Shown here in pieces: positions 26,804-35,934 of a DNA stretch of 64,000 nt. The position numbers were made by a program, and so were the translations under genes. The stretch is taken from positions 25,350-89,349 of the forward strand of contig CABURR010000001.1 of the NCBI GenBank assembly GCA_902493985.1, written 5' to 3'. The notes beneath the pieces are model-generated. The model worked only from the letters and a program-made list of their open reading frames with translations, had not been told where the DNA came from and did no database searches. Numbering within the stretch: the first letter of the stretch is position 1; every line of letters starts with the position of its first letter. Origin of the DNA: an uncultured Collinsella sp. (GTDB taxonomy: Bacteria; Actinomycetota; Coriobacteriia; Coriobacteriales; Coriobacteriaceae).

Positions 26804-27943
26804 CTAGCAGGCTAAATCGCGCAAAGCGTCAATCGCAGTGTCGACTTCCTCGTCCGTGTTGAAATACCCAAACGAGAAGCGGACGACGCCCTGGCGCTCG
26901 GTCCCCAGCGCGCGGTGCATGAGCGGAGCGCAATGGGCACCGGGGCGCGTCGCAATCCCCCACCCTTGCATGAGCGCGTCCGAGATCTCGGCAGAGTCGA
27001 TATCACCCACGTTGAGCGACACAATCGCAGAGCGCGTCGGCTGGTCAAACGCACCGTAGAGCTTAATCCCCGGAATCTCGCGCACGCCAGCGAGAAAGCG
27101 CTCAGCCAGCGCTCGCTCATGCGTCGCGATCGCCTCGACCCCGCCTTGCGCCTCGATAAAGTCGAGACCGGCAGAAAGGCCCGCGATGCCGTGGCCGTTG
27201 AGCGTGCCCGCCTCGAGGCGCGTGGGCCACTCAAGCGGCTGCAGCGCATCGAAGCTGCGCACGCCCGTGCCGCCCATGGCCCACGGAGCCACGTCAATGC
27301 CCTCCGCCACGGCCAGGCCGCCGGTGCCTTGAGGTCCCATGAGCCCTTTGTGGCCGGTAAAGCACACAACATCGAGCCCCATGGCGTGCATATCGATATG
27401 CGCCGTGCCGGCAGACTGAGAGGCGTCAACGATCACCAGCGCACCGGCCGCATGGGCCATGGCCGTCACGCGCGCAATGTCGACCGCGTTGCCGGTCACA
27501 TTGGAGGCGTGCGTCACCACCACAGCACGCGTGCCCGGCGTGACCAACCGCTCGAGCTCGTCGTAGTCGAGCACGCCGCTCGCATCGCAACCCGCATGCT
27601 CAACCGTCACACCCTGCTCCGTCGCCAAGCGATTGAGCGGACGTAGCACGGAGTTGTGCTCGAGCACCGTTGTGACCACGCGGTCGCCGGGGCGCACCAC
27701 CCCGTTGATGGCGGTGTTGAGCGCCGCCGTAGAGTTGGGCGTAAAGCACACATGGTCCGCCCTCGGGCAACCCAAAAGGCGCGCGAGCTTGACACGGCAA
27801 GCGTGAATCGTACGAGCAGCATCGAGGGCACCCGACGTGGCGCCGCGCCCGGCATTGCCGAGTGAACACATCGCCTGCGTCACGGCATCGATGACCGTCT
27901 GCGGCTTGTGCATGGTCGTCGCCGCGTTATCCAGATAGATCAT
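26804..27943 (-). CDS. Class V aminotransferase: cysteine desulfurase / selenocysteine lyase-like
   Basis: The 379-residue PLP enzyme starts MIYLDNAATT. It has HNS(V)LRPL, VDASQSAGT and the PLP lysine in FTGHKGLMGPQGTGG, and a C-terminal loop RPGAHCAPLMH with the candidate catalytic Cys. It belongs to the CsdB/SufS side of the family (TIGR01977-like, by my reading). It is translationally coupled to the DUF3343 gene (ATGA overlap) and lies downstream of selD and yedF. That context points to release of Se or S for selenophosphate synthesis; ordinary cysteine desulfurase activity is the alternative. Confidence 0.88.
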   Translation of the reverse strand: MIYLDNAATTMHKPQTVIDAVTQAMCSLGNAGRGATSGALDAARTIHACRVKLARLLGCPRADHVCFTPNSTAALNTAINGVVRPGDRVVTTVLEHNSVLRPLNRLATEQGVTVEHAGCDASGVLDYDELERLVTPGTRAVVVTHASNVTGNAVDIARVTAMAHAAGALVIVDASQSAGTAHIDMHAMGLDVVCFTGHKGLMGPQGTGGLAVAEGIDVAPWAMGGTGVRSFDALQPLEWPTRLEAGTLNGHGIAGLSAGLDFIEAQGGVEAIATHERALAERFLAGVREIPGIKLYGAFDQPTRSAIVSLNVGDIDSAEISDALMQGWGIATRPGAHCAPLMHRALGTERQGVVRFSFGYFNTDEEVDTAIDALRDLAC

Positions 27944-28191
27944 CGCACGACCTCCCACATATCGATCACGGTATAGCCCTCGGTGGGAACACCCGCCTCG
28001 GCGAGTTCGCCGCGCAGCAGTTCCTCATCGGCAGGCAACGCCTTCCACGCCAAACCGCAGCCGGCAGCGACCTCCCCGGGCACGGGAATCGTTCGCCCGG
28101 GAAGGCCGCGCTCGATGCACAGGGACTCGCAACCCATGGCGGCCGCCGTGGTGGGAAACGTGATGACAAGCGCCGGGCGCTTCTCCCTCAT
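27940..28191 (-). CDS. DUF3343 small protein (putative Se/S carrier)
   Basis: The 83-residue protein has ALVITFPTTAAAMGCESLCIERGLPGRTIPVP and then AGCGLAWK, the same motifs as the protein at 1-375 but without the Cys-rich N-terminus; the second motif Cys is replaced by Ala (AGCGLAW vs AGCGLCW). ATG 28191 has GGAG 6 bases upstream. It lies between yedF and the lyase-like gene, the usual selenium cluster order. A carrier role for reactive Se/S is inferred from context only. Confidence 0.82.
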   Translation of the reverse strand: MREKRPALVITFPTTAAAMGCESLCIERGLPGRTIPVPGEVAAGCGLAWKALPADEELLRGELAEAGVPTEGYTVIDMWEVVR

Positions 28192-28210
28192 GGCAACTCC
28201 AACCAATACG

Positions 28211-28837
28211 CTACGGACGCACGACGCGCACGGCCTGCTCCATCTTCTCCACGATCACGTACATGTTGGTGACCTCGCCCACCGCGAGCTGGTCTTTAAT
28301 GCCAAAGTGATCGAGGCAGGTGCCGCAGGTGAGAATCTCGACACCCTGCTCCGCCAGGCCCTTCAGGTCATCGAGCACCGGCGAGCCCTCGACGGTGAGC
28401 TTGGCACCGCCGTTGTAGAACAGCATGGTCGCGGGCAGCTCTTCCTGTTGCGTCACGGCAAAGATAAAGGCCTTCATGAGCTTGTGGCCCAGCTCGTCGT
28501 CGCCGCGGCCCATGCAGTCGGTGTAGACGGAAATGACGAGCTTGCCCTTGCCGGCGCTGGCATCGCAGAAGGCAGCGCCATCCTGCTCGGGATCAGCCAC
28601 GGCAACGGCGCCAGAGGTCGCCACGGTCACGTGCCACTCGGCGTCCGAAATCTTCTCGACCGAGGCCGTGCAGCCCTTCTCCTGCGCCATCTTGGAGATG
28701 TTCTTGACGGCGGTCTCGTTATCGACCGAGGTCACGACTGTGCCCTCGCCATCAAGCTGCTTCAGGGCTTTGAGCGTCTTGACGACGGGCAGCGGGCAGG
28801 CATCGCCCATGGCATTGACTTCAATTTTGGTAGACAT
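28211..28837 (-). CDS. yedF: Selenium metabolism protein YedF (TusA-like plus DsrE-like)
   Basis: The 208-residue protein has an N-terminal TusA-like domain with the ACPLPVVKTLKAL motif (active Cys in CPxP) and a C-terminal DsrE-like domain (SVYTDCMGRGDDELG, FYNGGAKL, EILTCGTCLDHFG). This two-domain form is the YedF associated with selenium-using genomes. ATG 28837 follows AAAGG. It sits 57 bases downstream of selD. It probably passes persulfide or perselenide sulfur/selenium; the precise partner is unknown. Confidence 0.9.
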   Translation of the reverse strand: MSTKIEVNAMGDACPLPVVKTLKALKQLDGEGTVVTSVDNETAVKNISKMAQEKGCTASVEKISDAEWHVTVATSGAVAVADPEQDGAAFCDASAGKGKLVISVYTDCMGRGDDELGHKLMKAFIFAVTQQEELPATMLFYNGGAKLTVEGSPVLDDLKGLAEQGVEILTCGTCLDHFGIKDQLAVGEVTNMYVIVEKMEQAVRVVRP

Positions 28838-28894
28838 AGTTTTTCCTTTCGAATAAATCGTTTTAGAACGGTGCATAGTTCAATAAACGTATCG

Positions 28895-29944
28895 TTAACG
28901 GACAACGCGAACGGCAGGACCGCCCGGCACCGGCTCGCACACGCGGCCGATTGTGGCGGAAACGCGCCCCTCGGCATCCAGGCGGCGCGCAAGCTCATCC
29001 ACATCGGAAGCAGGCGCCGCGATGAGTAGGCCGCCAGAGGTCTGCGGATCGTACAGCGCATCCAGCATGCCCGGCTCCAGGTCCTCGTCGGCAGCCACGC
29101 GCGGGCCAAAGAAGTCCTGGTTGCGGTAGGAGCCCGCGGGGATAATGCCCAGACGCGCCATGTCGAGCACCTGGTCAAAGAGCGGCACCGCCCCCGACGC
29201 GAGCTCGATTTGCACGCCCGAGCCCTCGGCCATCTCGCACGCATGCCCGATCAGGCCAAAGCCCGTAATGTCGGTGCAGCCGTGAAGCTCGAGTCCCTCG
29301 GCCAGACGAATCGGGGCCTCGTTGAGGGTGCGCATCGAGTCAAACATGGCTGCGGCCTCATCCCGCTCGATGAGCTCACCCTTAATGGCCGTGGTGATGA
29401 TGCCCGAGCCGATCGCCTTGGTCAGCAGCAACGCATCGCCCACGCGCGCGCCGCTGTTGGCGAGCATACGGTCGAGCGCGACAAAGCCGCTCACAGACAG
29501 GCCGTACTTGGGCTCGTCGTCGTTGATGGTATGGCCGCCCGCGATGGAGCAGCCGGCCTCGACGCACTTGTCGGCGCCGCCCGCCAGAATTTCACCGGCA
29601 ACCTCAACGCCCAGGCAGCTCGGGATGCACAGCAGGTTCATGGCATGGCTCGGCCGCCCGCCCATGGCGTAGATGTCTGACAGCGAGTTGGCCGCGGCAA
29701 TCTGGCCAAACAGGAACGGGTCGTCGACCATCGGCGGGAAGAAGTCGATGGACTGCACGAGGCCAAGGTTCTCCCCTACGCGGAAGACGCTCGCATCGTC
29801 GGAGGTATCGAACCCCACGAGCAAGTTGTCGTTATGCACATTGGGTAAATCGCCCAGGACCTGGGCGAGGGCTCCGGGGGCCAACTTAGCGGCTCAACCG
29901 CTCGCGGCCGTCATGGACGTGAGTCTCACGGTGTCTTTAGCCAT
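28895..29944 (-). CDS. selD: Selenophosphate synthetase SelD, selenocysteine form
   Basis: The 349-residue enzyme reads through UGA at 29894-29896, making residue 17 Sec in ASG-U-AAK, the position of Cys17 in E. coli SelD. Downstream features are standard: DDASVFRVG, SIDFFPPMVDDPFLFGQIAAANSLSDIYAMGG and the GGHTINDDEPKYGL stretch. It makes selenophosphate from selenide and ATP for SelA. ATG 29944 has GGAAGGGGG upstream and overlaps the glycosyltransferase gene by 8 bases. A start after the UGA would remove the catalytic segment, so readthrough is the sensible reading. SelD needing Sec gives an autoregulatory loop. Confidence 0.93.
29850..29868 (-). promoter_or_regulatory. SECIS-like hairpin of selD
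   Basis: In the mRNA, TCGCCCAG pairs perfectly with CTGGGCGA around the three-base loop GTC, starting about 25 bases after the UGA. The GGTC sequence at the top resembles the bSECIS apical motif, though the loop is tighter than in fdhF. Confidence 0.6.
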
Positions 29945-31154
29945 ACGAACCCCCTTCCAACAAATCAACGACTTTAAGTATACGCCCCAGGCACGCTTCC
30001 CAAGAGACCGCCGACGGCTCGAACGTCGAAGGCGGCGCCGTAAGCGCCTGCGCGATAGCATCTGCCAGCGCGCGCTCAAACAACGGAAGGTCGGCCGCCA
30101 CGGGCGTGTCGACATCCGTCATACGCGGCGACGCCACCCACGTCACGGGAGCACCGGGAAGCATCGCCTCCATCCAGGGACGAACGCCGGGCAAATCGGT
30201 CGCCACAACTTTGCAGCCGCACGCGAGGGCCTCGATCGTCACGAGCGGCAGACCTTCGTAAAACGAAGGCAGCACAAAGACGTCGGAACTGCGGTAGGCA
30301 TGCACGAGTCCATCGCTATCCAGGCGCCCCGCCAGCGTCACCGGCACATCTGAGGCCGCGGCCAAGCGCTCGATACGCGCGTACTCGGCATCGTCCCCGC
30401 GACCGCCCACAAGTACCAAGCCAGATGGGCGGACGTCATCGTCAATCGGCAATGACACGGCTCGAACCAGCGACTCGACGCCCTTTTTAAAGCAAATCTT
30501 GCCCACGTACACAAGCGATCCCGGCCGCCTCGCCACACTTGCGTCGTGGCAGAAGACGCGATGGTCGTAGCCCGTCCCAATCACGTGGATGCGATCGGCA
30601 TCGACGCCGCACACCAGGCCAATCTGCTCAGCCTGCTCAGCATGGAGCGCAAAGACGGCATCGAGCCGACGAACCGCACTTACGATGCGATCGCGCTCGA
30701 GCGCATGCGAACGCAGCTGGCGCAGGTCGGTCGAATGGCACACGGCAACAACCGGCACGCCCCGGACACACTCGCGCGCCAATGCGGTCACCAGATACAG
30801 GTGATGGCAGAGCACCAGATCGGGCCGAAACTCAGCCACCGCCCGATCGATTGCTGCAGCAAATGCCCGCTCAAATGCCTTGAGCATCGAAGGTGTCAGG
30901 TCACGATAGCGCGTGGAGGGATAGGGCATGACATCGGACATACCGCAGATGGGAAACGGCAGCTCGGGCGACTCGAACGGTACGACAAACACGGCAGCAC
31001 GCCGGTCCAGCTCGCCTTGGGTATCACCCGGTGCCGCGCCGCAAAGCACGGCGGCGCGATGCCCCGTCTCGATCTGCTCGCGCACGAGCGCGGCAAGGTA
31101 GGTGCCGCTGCCGGTGCTATCTGGTTTTTGTGCCGAGATATTGAGGATGCGCAT
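29937..31154 (-). CDS. Glycosyltransferase family 4-like protein
   Basis: The 405-residue protein has a GT-B fold: N-terminal MRILNISAQKPDSTGSGTYLAALVREQ, then PVVAVCHSTD, and a C-terminal nucleotide-sugar half with LVYVGKICFKKGVESLVRAVS and PSFYEGLPLVTIEALACGCKVVATD (ExxxxxxxE). There is no signal peptide, so it acts in the cytoplasm. ATG 31154 is preferred. It overlaps selD by 8 bases and follows the activase by 14 bases, an odd place for a cell-envelope enzyme. Sugar donor and acceptor are unknown. Confidence 0.85.
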   Translation of the reverse strand: MRILNISAQKPDSTGSGTYLAALVREQIETGHRAAVLCGAAPGDTQGELDRRAAVFVVPFESPELPFPICGMSDVMPYPSTRYRDLTPSMLKAFERAFAAAIDRAVAEFRPDLVLCHHLYLVTALARECVRGVPVVAVCHSTDLRQLRSHALERDRIVSAVRRLDAVFALHAEQAEQIGLVCGVDADRIHVIGTGYDHRVFCHDASVARRPGSLVYVGKICFKKGVESLVRAVSLPIDDDVRPSGLVLVGGRGDDAEYARIERLAAASDVPVTLAGRLDSDGLVHAYRSSDVFVLPSFYEGLPLVTIEALACGCKVVATDLPGVRPWMEAMLPGAPVTWVASPRMTDVDTPVAADLPLFERALADAIAQALTAPPSTFEPSAVSWEACLGRILKVVDLLEGGSYG

Positions 31155-31168
31155 GTAGCGGTACACCC

Positions 31169-31933
31169 CTAGGCCAAGGCGGCGGCGCGGACAGCCGCGC
31201 CGATCGCTCCGGCAAAGCGAGCCTGGGGCGAGGTGGTCACCGGCGACCCCAGTAGCTCGCCTAACCGCTCCACCACGAAGGCGTTCTCACACAGGCCACC
31301 GGTCAGGTAGTACGGGGTGCCCGCGGCCTGCCCGGCCATAGTCGCCACGCGCGAGACCACGCTGTCGATCACGCCACGCGCAATATTCTCGCGCGGCTCG
31401 CCGCGACCGATCAGGCTGATGACCTCACTTTCGGCAAAGACCGTGCACATGCTGCTAATCTTGGTGGGCTCGCCGGAACGCGCCAGGTCGGCCATCTGCT
31501 GCTGGGAAATGCCAAGGCGGTCGGCCATGATCTCCAAAAAGCGCCCCGTGCCGGCGGCGCACTTGTCGTTCATGGCAAACTTGGCCACGCGGCCACCCTT
31601 AAGTTGGATGACCTTGGTGTCCTGACCGCCCACGTCAATCACGGTGCCGTGGTCGCCAAACAGACGCACGGCACCGGTACCGTGGCAGGTAATCTCGGTC
31701 ACGACCTTGTGTGCATAGGGCACGGCGACACGGCCGTAGCCAGTCGCGATCACGCGAACGTCGTCGGCTGTCACGTCATAGCCGGCCGCTACCAGTGCCT
31801 CGCGCAGCCGCTCGGAAGCATCGACCGAGGAGAACCCGGTTGGTTGCACGCACGTCCACGCCACCGAACCCTCCCCGTCGACCACAGCGGCCTTAGCCGC
31901 CGTAGACCCGATATCGATCCCGATCCCTATCAT
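31169..31933 (-). CDS. 2-hydroxyacyl-CoA dehydratase activase-like ATPase (HgdC family)
   Basis: The 254-residue ASKHA-fold ATPase has GIDIGSTAAKAAVVDG (phosphate 1), DVGGQDTKVIQLKGGRVAKFAMNDKCAAGTGRFLE (Cys ligand of the shared [4Fe-4S] cluster and helix-cluster-helix region) and SLIGRGEPRENIARG. A second Cys (SSMCTVFAESE) completes the cluster of the homodimer. Such activases use ATP to push an electron into HgdB-type Fe-S proteins. The likely partner is the protein encoded just upstream (32089-33252) and perhaps the one at 38767. Confidence 0.92.
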   Translation of the reverse strand: MIGIGIDIGSTAAKAAVVDGEGSVAWTCVQPTGFSSVDASERLREALVAAGYDVTADDVRVIATGYGRVAVPYAHKVVTEITCHGTGAVRLFGDHGTVIDVGGQDTKVIQLKGGRVAKFAMNDKCAAGTGRFLEIMADRLGISQQQMADLARSGEPTKISSMCTVFAESEVISLIGRGEPRENIARGVIDSVVSRVATMAGQAAGTPYYLTGGLCENAFVVERLGELLGSPVTTSPQARFAGAIGAAVRAAALA

Positions 31934-31985
31934 GGCTCTCTTCCAATCTAAACATCAAAGGTAGCGGCGCGTTCAGGCGCCTTAG

Positions 31986-32094
31986 CTCTAGGTTTCTCAG
32001 GTGCCGGAGATTGCCCCGAAAGAGGAGCGCAGCGTACTTTGGGTACGCAAGCGACGGTTTGAGGAGCAAGATCCGGTGCCTGAGGAAGCTAGAG
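31986..32094 (+). repeat. Structured repeat family B, copy 1
   Basis: Outer arms of about 29 bases (from CTCTAGGTTTCTCAGG... to ...GAAGCTAGAG) pair with G-U and tandem G-A exceptions. Inside is the conserved GAAAGAGGAG strand, a GCGTAC/GTACGC hairpin with TTTGG loop, then CGACGGTTTGAGG. It fills the gap between two minus-strand genes and overlaps the last codons of the upstream one (stop at 32089-32091). Confidence 0.8.
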
Positions 32095-33252
32095 GGTTTC
32101 GATGAAGGCGGCGATGCGGGTCTCGATCTGGCCCATGTCGCCGTTGCTGTAGTCGGTCTCGATCTTCATATACGGAATATCCGCACCCTCGACGGCCTCC
32201 TGCATGCGCGCACTCTCAACGTTGAAGGTGTGGCACGCCTGGAGCACGCTCTCCACTACGCCATCGACATGATACTTCTCGCACATGGCCAGCGTGTTTT
32301 CCATACGACCGTCGTTGGGCGTCATGACCGAGCAGTTGATGTCCAGGTAGCGGTCGGCGATGGCGCGCAGGATGTCGGGAGCCTCCGGATCGATCATCAT
32401 GGCCGCCGTGCGCTCGCCCGAGCAGTCGTCCATGCACACGACCACGCCGCCGTTGAACTCGATGGTGCGACCGATCTTGTTGATCACGCCGCCCACCGGG
32501 CAACCGGTGATCAGAATGCGCTTGGCATCCGCCGCAACCGGGCGCTCGCCCGCATCGTAGGCCTCGCGCAGCTTGGCGACCTTTTGCTCCAGCTGCTGCG
32601 TATAGGCCTCGATATCAAAGCTAAACGTACCGGCAAACATAGTGCTCATCAGGTCGACGCCGCTCATGGCCGCCGGCTGGTTGGCCTGCAGAGCAAACAT
32701 GTCGAGCTGGGCCGCACGCAAGCGGTTGCGACGACGGACGGCAGCGCGCAGGTCATCGTCGGTAATCGTGATGCCGTAGAAGCCCTCGAGCTCCTCCTTG
32801 AGCAGGCGGCACTCCTCGTACCAGCCTTCACGCTCGTAGGCGCGATCGCGACCCTGCGGAAGATGCAGAATGTGCGTGCGCTTGAGTTCGTTGAGCAGCT
32901 CGTACATCTTCTTCTTGCCGTCGCAGGTGGTCTCGCCGATGATCATGTCGCTAAAGTACGTAAACGGGCACTTTTGCGAATAGGCAAAACCGTACGTCGA
33001 CTTGATGAGCGGACACAGATTTGCCGGCAGCACCTTCTCGGCCTCGGGAATCACCTCATCGGACGTACCGCACAGAGCCACGCTCGAGGCGCCCGCTGCA
33101 TCGATAATCTCGAGCGGCGTATAGCTGCACAAAAAGCCGACCAGGCGATTACCCGCCTGCTTGTAATCCTTAACGCGAATAAACGCCGCCTTGCGCTGCT
33201 CGTTGAACTCCTCAAACGTACGAGGCAACGGCTGTTCCTCGATATCGGCCAT
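32089..33252 (-). CDS. 2-hydroxyacyl-CoA dehydratase (HgdB/DCCP-like) family protein 2
   Basis: The 387-residue protein has the family Fe-S cysteines: [63 protein letters not shown] and a late [10 protein letters not shown]. It is related to the paralogue at 38767-40050. A single-gene form without a separate HgdA partner, beside an activase, resembles double-cubane cluster proteins as well as the classic dehydratases. ATG 33252 has GAGGGG upstream. The reaction is not known: dehydration of a 2-hydroxyacyl-CoA or reduction of a small molecule are both possible. Confidence 0.85.
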   Translation of the reverse strand: MADIEEQPLPRTFEEFNEQRKAAFIRVKDYKQAGNRLVGFLCSYTPLEIIDAAGASSVALCGTSDEVIPEAEKVLPANLCPLIKSTYGFAYSQKCPFTYFSDMIIGETTCDGKKKMYELLNELKRTHILHLPQGRDRAYEREGWYEECRLLKEELEGFYGITITDDDLRAAVRRRNRLRAAQLDMFALQANQPAAMSGVDLMSTMFAGTFSFDIEAYTQQLEQKVAKLREAYDAGERPVAADAKRILITGCPVGGVINKIGRTIEFNGGVVVCMDDCSGERTAAMMIDPEAPDILRAIADRYLDINCSVMTPNDGRMENTLAMCEKYHVDGVVESVLQACHTFNVESARMQEAVEGADIPYMKIETDYSNGDMGQIETRIAAFIETL

Positions 33253-33329
33253 AGTAGTTCCCCTCTCTTGCACCGATAATACCGACAATTTAACAACGAA
33301 CCCACGCCATACCCAAAAGGAAGCATCCT

Positions 33330-34115
33330 CTAGGGAATGGCGTCGATAAGCTCCTGCGTATACGGATCGCTCGGGTGCGCAATCACATCCTCGGCCGCGC
33401 CTTCCTCGACAAGACGACCGTGGTAGAGCACGCCAATCCGGTCGGACATATGCCGAACCACACGCATATCATGCGTGATAAACAGCAACGCCACACCCGT
33501 CGTGCGCTGCAGGTCGCGAAGCAAGTTGAGCACTTGGGCCTGAACGGACACGTCAAGCGCCGAGACCGGCTCGTCGCATACCACAAGGCGCGGCTCGCAA
33601 ATAAGCGCCCGTGCCAGATTGAGTCGCTGACGCTGTCCTCCCGAAAGGTCATGCGGATAGCGGTCATAATGCTCTGCCAGAAGACCGACCGAAGCCAGGG
33701 CCGAGAGCGCACGCCCATGGCGCTCATCCGCATCGCGCACGCCGGCGATAATCAGCGGCTCCTCCAAAATGCGGCCGACACGGTTACGCGGGTCAAAAGC
33801 CGTAGAGCTATCCTGGAATACCAGCTGGATCTCGCGGCGAAACGGCTTGCGTTCGCGCTCCGACATCGTGGCGAGGTCGTGCCCGCGATAGACAATCGAG
33901 CCGGAATCCGCACGCTCGAGACCACAGATCAGGCGTCCAGTCGTCGACTTGCCCGATCCGGATTCGCCAACCAGGCCATAGACCTCGCCCGGTGCGATCT
34001 CAAACGACAGATCGTCCACGGCGGTAAAGGCCTGACGCTTAAAACCTGAGCCCGGCATGGGAAACGTTTTAGTCAGATGTGAGACCCTAAGCAGGGCTTC
34101 GCTATCAACAGCCAT
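33330..34115 (-). CDS. oppF: Oligopeptide/dipeptide ABC transporter ATPase (OppF-like)
   Basis: The 261-residue ATPase has Walker [12 protein letters not shown], the Opp-type [13 protein letters not shown]-loop, signature [15 protein letters not shown], Walker B LVVCDEP and the H-loop FITHDM. It lies last in the oppABCDF operon and overlaps oppD by 11 bases. It is shorter than typical OppF (about 330 residues), lacking the C-terminal cysteine-rich extension seen in its partner OppD. Confidence 0.9.
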   Translation of the reverse strand: MAVDSEALLRVSHLTKTFPMPGSGFKRQAFTAVDDLSFEIAPGEVYGLVGESGSGKSTTGRLICGLERADSGSIVYRGHDLATMSERERKPFRREIQLVFQDSSTAFDPRNRVGRILEEPLIIAGVRDADERHGRALSALASVGLLAEHYDRYPHDLSGGQRQRLNLARALICEPRLVVCDEPVSALDVSVQAQVLNLLRDLQRTTGVALLFITHDMRVVRHMSDRIGVLYHGRLVEEGAAEDVIAHPSDPYTQELIDAIP

Positions 34116-35100
34116 GGCACTCCCCTTTCTCGACAAGCCAGCATTTAGACCGGTCGCACGCATTCACGGCAAACATCGGAGGCTCCTGCGCGCGGCAACG
34201 CTCGTCCGCCCGGGCGCAACGAGGCGCAAAGCGGCATCCACAGGGTATTGCCGTAAGCGGCGGCACTGTGCCCGGAATATCCGCCAGCGTGTCAACGCGC
34301 TCGCCTTCGAGCGGCGGAATGCTCGCGATGAGCCCCTGGGCATACGGGTGGCTCGGACGCTCCATAAGGCCGCAGGCGTCGATCTCTTCTACGATTTGGC
34401 CCAGATACATGACGTGCACGCGCGAGCAGATGCTCGTGACGACGCCCAAATCATGGCTGATAAAAAGCACCGCCATGCCCTCGGAACTGTTGAGTTCGCG
34501 CAGGAGATCCAAAATCTGTTTTTGAGTCGTCGTGTCGAGTGCCGTGGTGGGCTCATCGGCAATCAGCAGTCGCGGATGACCGGCAAGCGCCATGGCAATC
34601 ATCACGCGCTGGCGCATACCGCCGCTAAAATCGCCCGGATACATGTCGAAGCGAGCCGCGGCATCTCGAATTCCCACACGCTCCAACAGCGATAGAGCCT
34701 CGTTGCGGGCTTCGCGTCGGCTCACCTTACGGTGGGCCCGCACGGCCTCGACGACCTGGGCCCCGACCGTCATGACGGGGTTAAGCGAGCTCAAAGGGTC
34801 CTGGAAAATCATGGCAATGTCGCAGCCGCGCACCTCGCGCATGCGCTTGAGCGGGCGCGCCAGCAGATCTTCGCCATCAAACACAATCTGGCCCTCATAG
34901 GCCATCTTCTGTTCATGCTCCAATAGGCGCATGACACTCTGGGCAAACACCGACTTACCGCAGCCGGACTCGCCGACAACACCAACGATCTCGCCGGCAT
35001 CGATATGTAGGTTGAGTTTGTTGACGGCTTCCAGCGCGTTGCCATCGCGGCCCACAAAGGAGATACAGAGGTCGCGCACGTCCAAAAGATGCTGAGCCAT
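34105..35100 (-). CDS. oppD: Oligopeptide/dipeptide ABC transporter ATPase (OppD-like)
   Basis: The 331-residue ATPase has Walker A GESGCGKSVF, Q-loop IFQDPLSSLNPVM, signature FSGGMRQRVMIAMALA, Walker B LLIADEPTTALD and H-loop LFISHDLG. The C-terminal extension carries the OppD/DppD Cys pattern CGCRFAPRCARADERC...C, which in relatives holds a [4Fe-4S] cluster. Confidence 0.94.
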   Translation of the reverse strand: MAQHLLDVRDLCISFVGRDGNALEAVNKLNLHIDAGEIVGVVGESGCGKSVFAQSVMRLLEHEQKMAYEGQIVFDGEDLLARPLKRMREVRGCDIAMIFQDPLSSLNPVMTVGAQVVEAVRAHRKVSRREARNEALSLLERVGIRDAAARFDMYPGDFSGGMRQRVMIAMALAGHPRLLIADEPTTALDTTTQKQILDLLRELNSSEGMAVLFISHDLGVVTSICSRVHVMYLGQIVEEIDACGLMERPSHPYAQGLIASIPPLEGERVDTLADIPGTVPPLTAIPCGCRFAPRCARADERCRAQEPPMFAVNACDRSKCWLVEKGECHGC

Positions 35101-35103
35101 GGG

Positions 35104-35934
35104 CTAGTCCTCCTTGGTCTTGGGGTCGAGGGCGTCGCGCAGGCCGTCGCCGGCAAGGTTCAGCGAAAGCACGCTCGCGATGATGGCGATAGCCGGGAAG
35201 AAGATCATCCACCAGGCTTTGCGCATCACGTTCTTGCCTGCCTGCAGGATGTTTCCCCAGCTGGCGTCGGGTGCCTTGATACCCAGGCCCAGAAACGAGA
35301 GGGCGGCCTCCGAGAGCACGGCCTCGGCAAAGACGAAGGTCGCCTGCACCAGGAAGGGCGCCATAACGTTGGGCACGATATGCAGCCACACGATGCGCGC
35401 GGTCGAGGCGCCCTGCACGCGCAGGGCCTCCACAAAGGGCTCCTCCTTGACCACCATCGCACGCGAGCGCACGATGCGCGCCATGCTGGGCGTATAGACG
35501 ATGGAGAGCGCGATGATGACGTTCCACACGCTCGCCCCCATCATCGCCATGAGTGCGATAGCCAAAAGCACGCCCGGAATGGACATAAGGCCGTCGCAGA
35601 TGCGCATGAGAATATGGTCGAGCCTCTCGTTGTAGCACGCATAGGCGCCGATCACCAAGCCGAGCGCACTCGTCGCGAGCGTGACGGCAATGCCAACGCC
35701 AAGCGACACGCGCGCGCCCGCGATGACACGGGCAAGCAGGTCGCGGCCAAAGTCATCGCAGCCAAAGGGATGCGCGGGCGAAGGTGCCGAAAGTCGCAAC
35801 GCCATCTCCTGCGCATTGGGATTAACCGTCCACACCAGCGGACCGACGAGCGCGATCAGCGCAATCGCCAGGAATATGCAGCCGCCGACCACAAACCCCT
35901 TGTTGGCAAGAGCCTTCTTAACGTTTGCCATCAT
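35104..35934 (-). CDS. oppC: Oligopeptide/dipeptide ABC transporter permease (OppC-like)
   Basis: The 276-residue permease of the BPD type has six helices. It starts with a single N-terminal membrane helix and the PFGCDDFGRDLLARVIAGARVSLGVG segment, a hallmark of OppC/DppC. The EAA loop reads EALRVQGASTARIVWLHIVPNV. ATG 35934 overlaps the oppB stop by 4 bases (ATGA), so translation is coupled; a second ATG follows at once. Confidence 0.93.
   Translation of the reverse strand: MMANVKKALANKGFVVGGCIFLAIALIALVGPLVWTVNPNAQEMALRLSAPSPAHPFGCDDFGRDLLARVIAGARVSLGVGIAVTLATSALGLVIGAYACYNERLDHILMRICDGLMSIPGVLLAIALMAMMGASVWNVIIALSIVYTPSMARIVRSRAMVVKEEPFVEALRVQGASTARIVWLHIVPNVMAPFLVQATFVFAEAVLSEAALSFLGLGIKAPDASWGNILQAGKNVMRKAWWMIFFPAIAIIASVLSLNLAGDGLRDALDPKTKED

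Noticed and set aside
29885..29944. selD starting after the UGA
   Set aside because: That start would discard the catalytic Sec/Cys and Lys segment; the ATG at 29944 has a strong RBS and restores the full family N-terminus.
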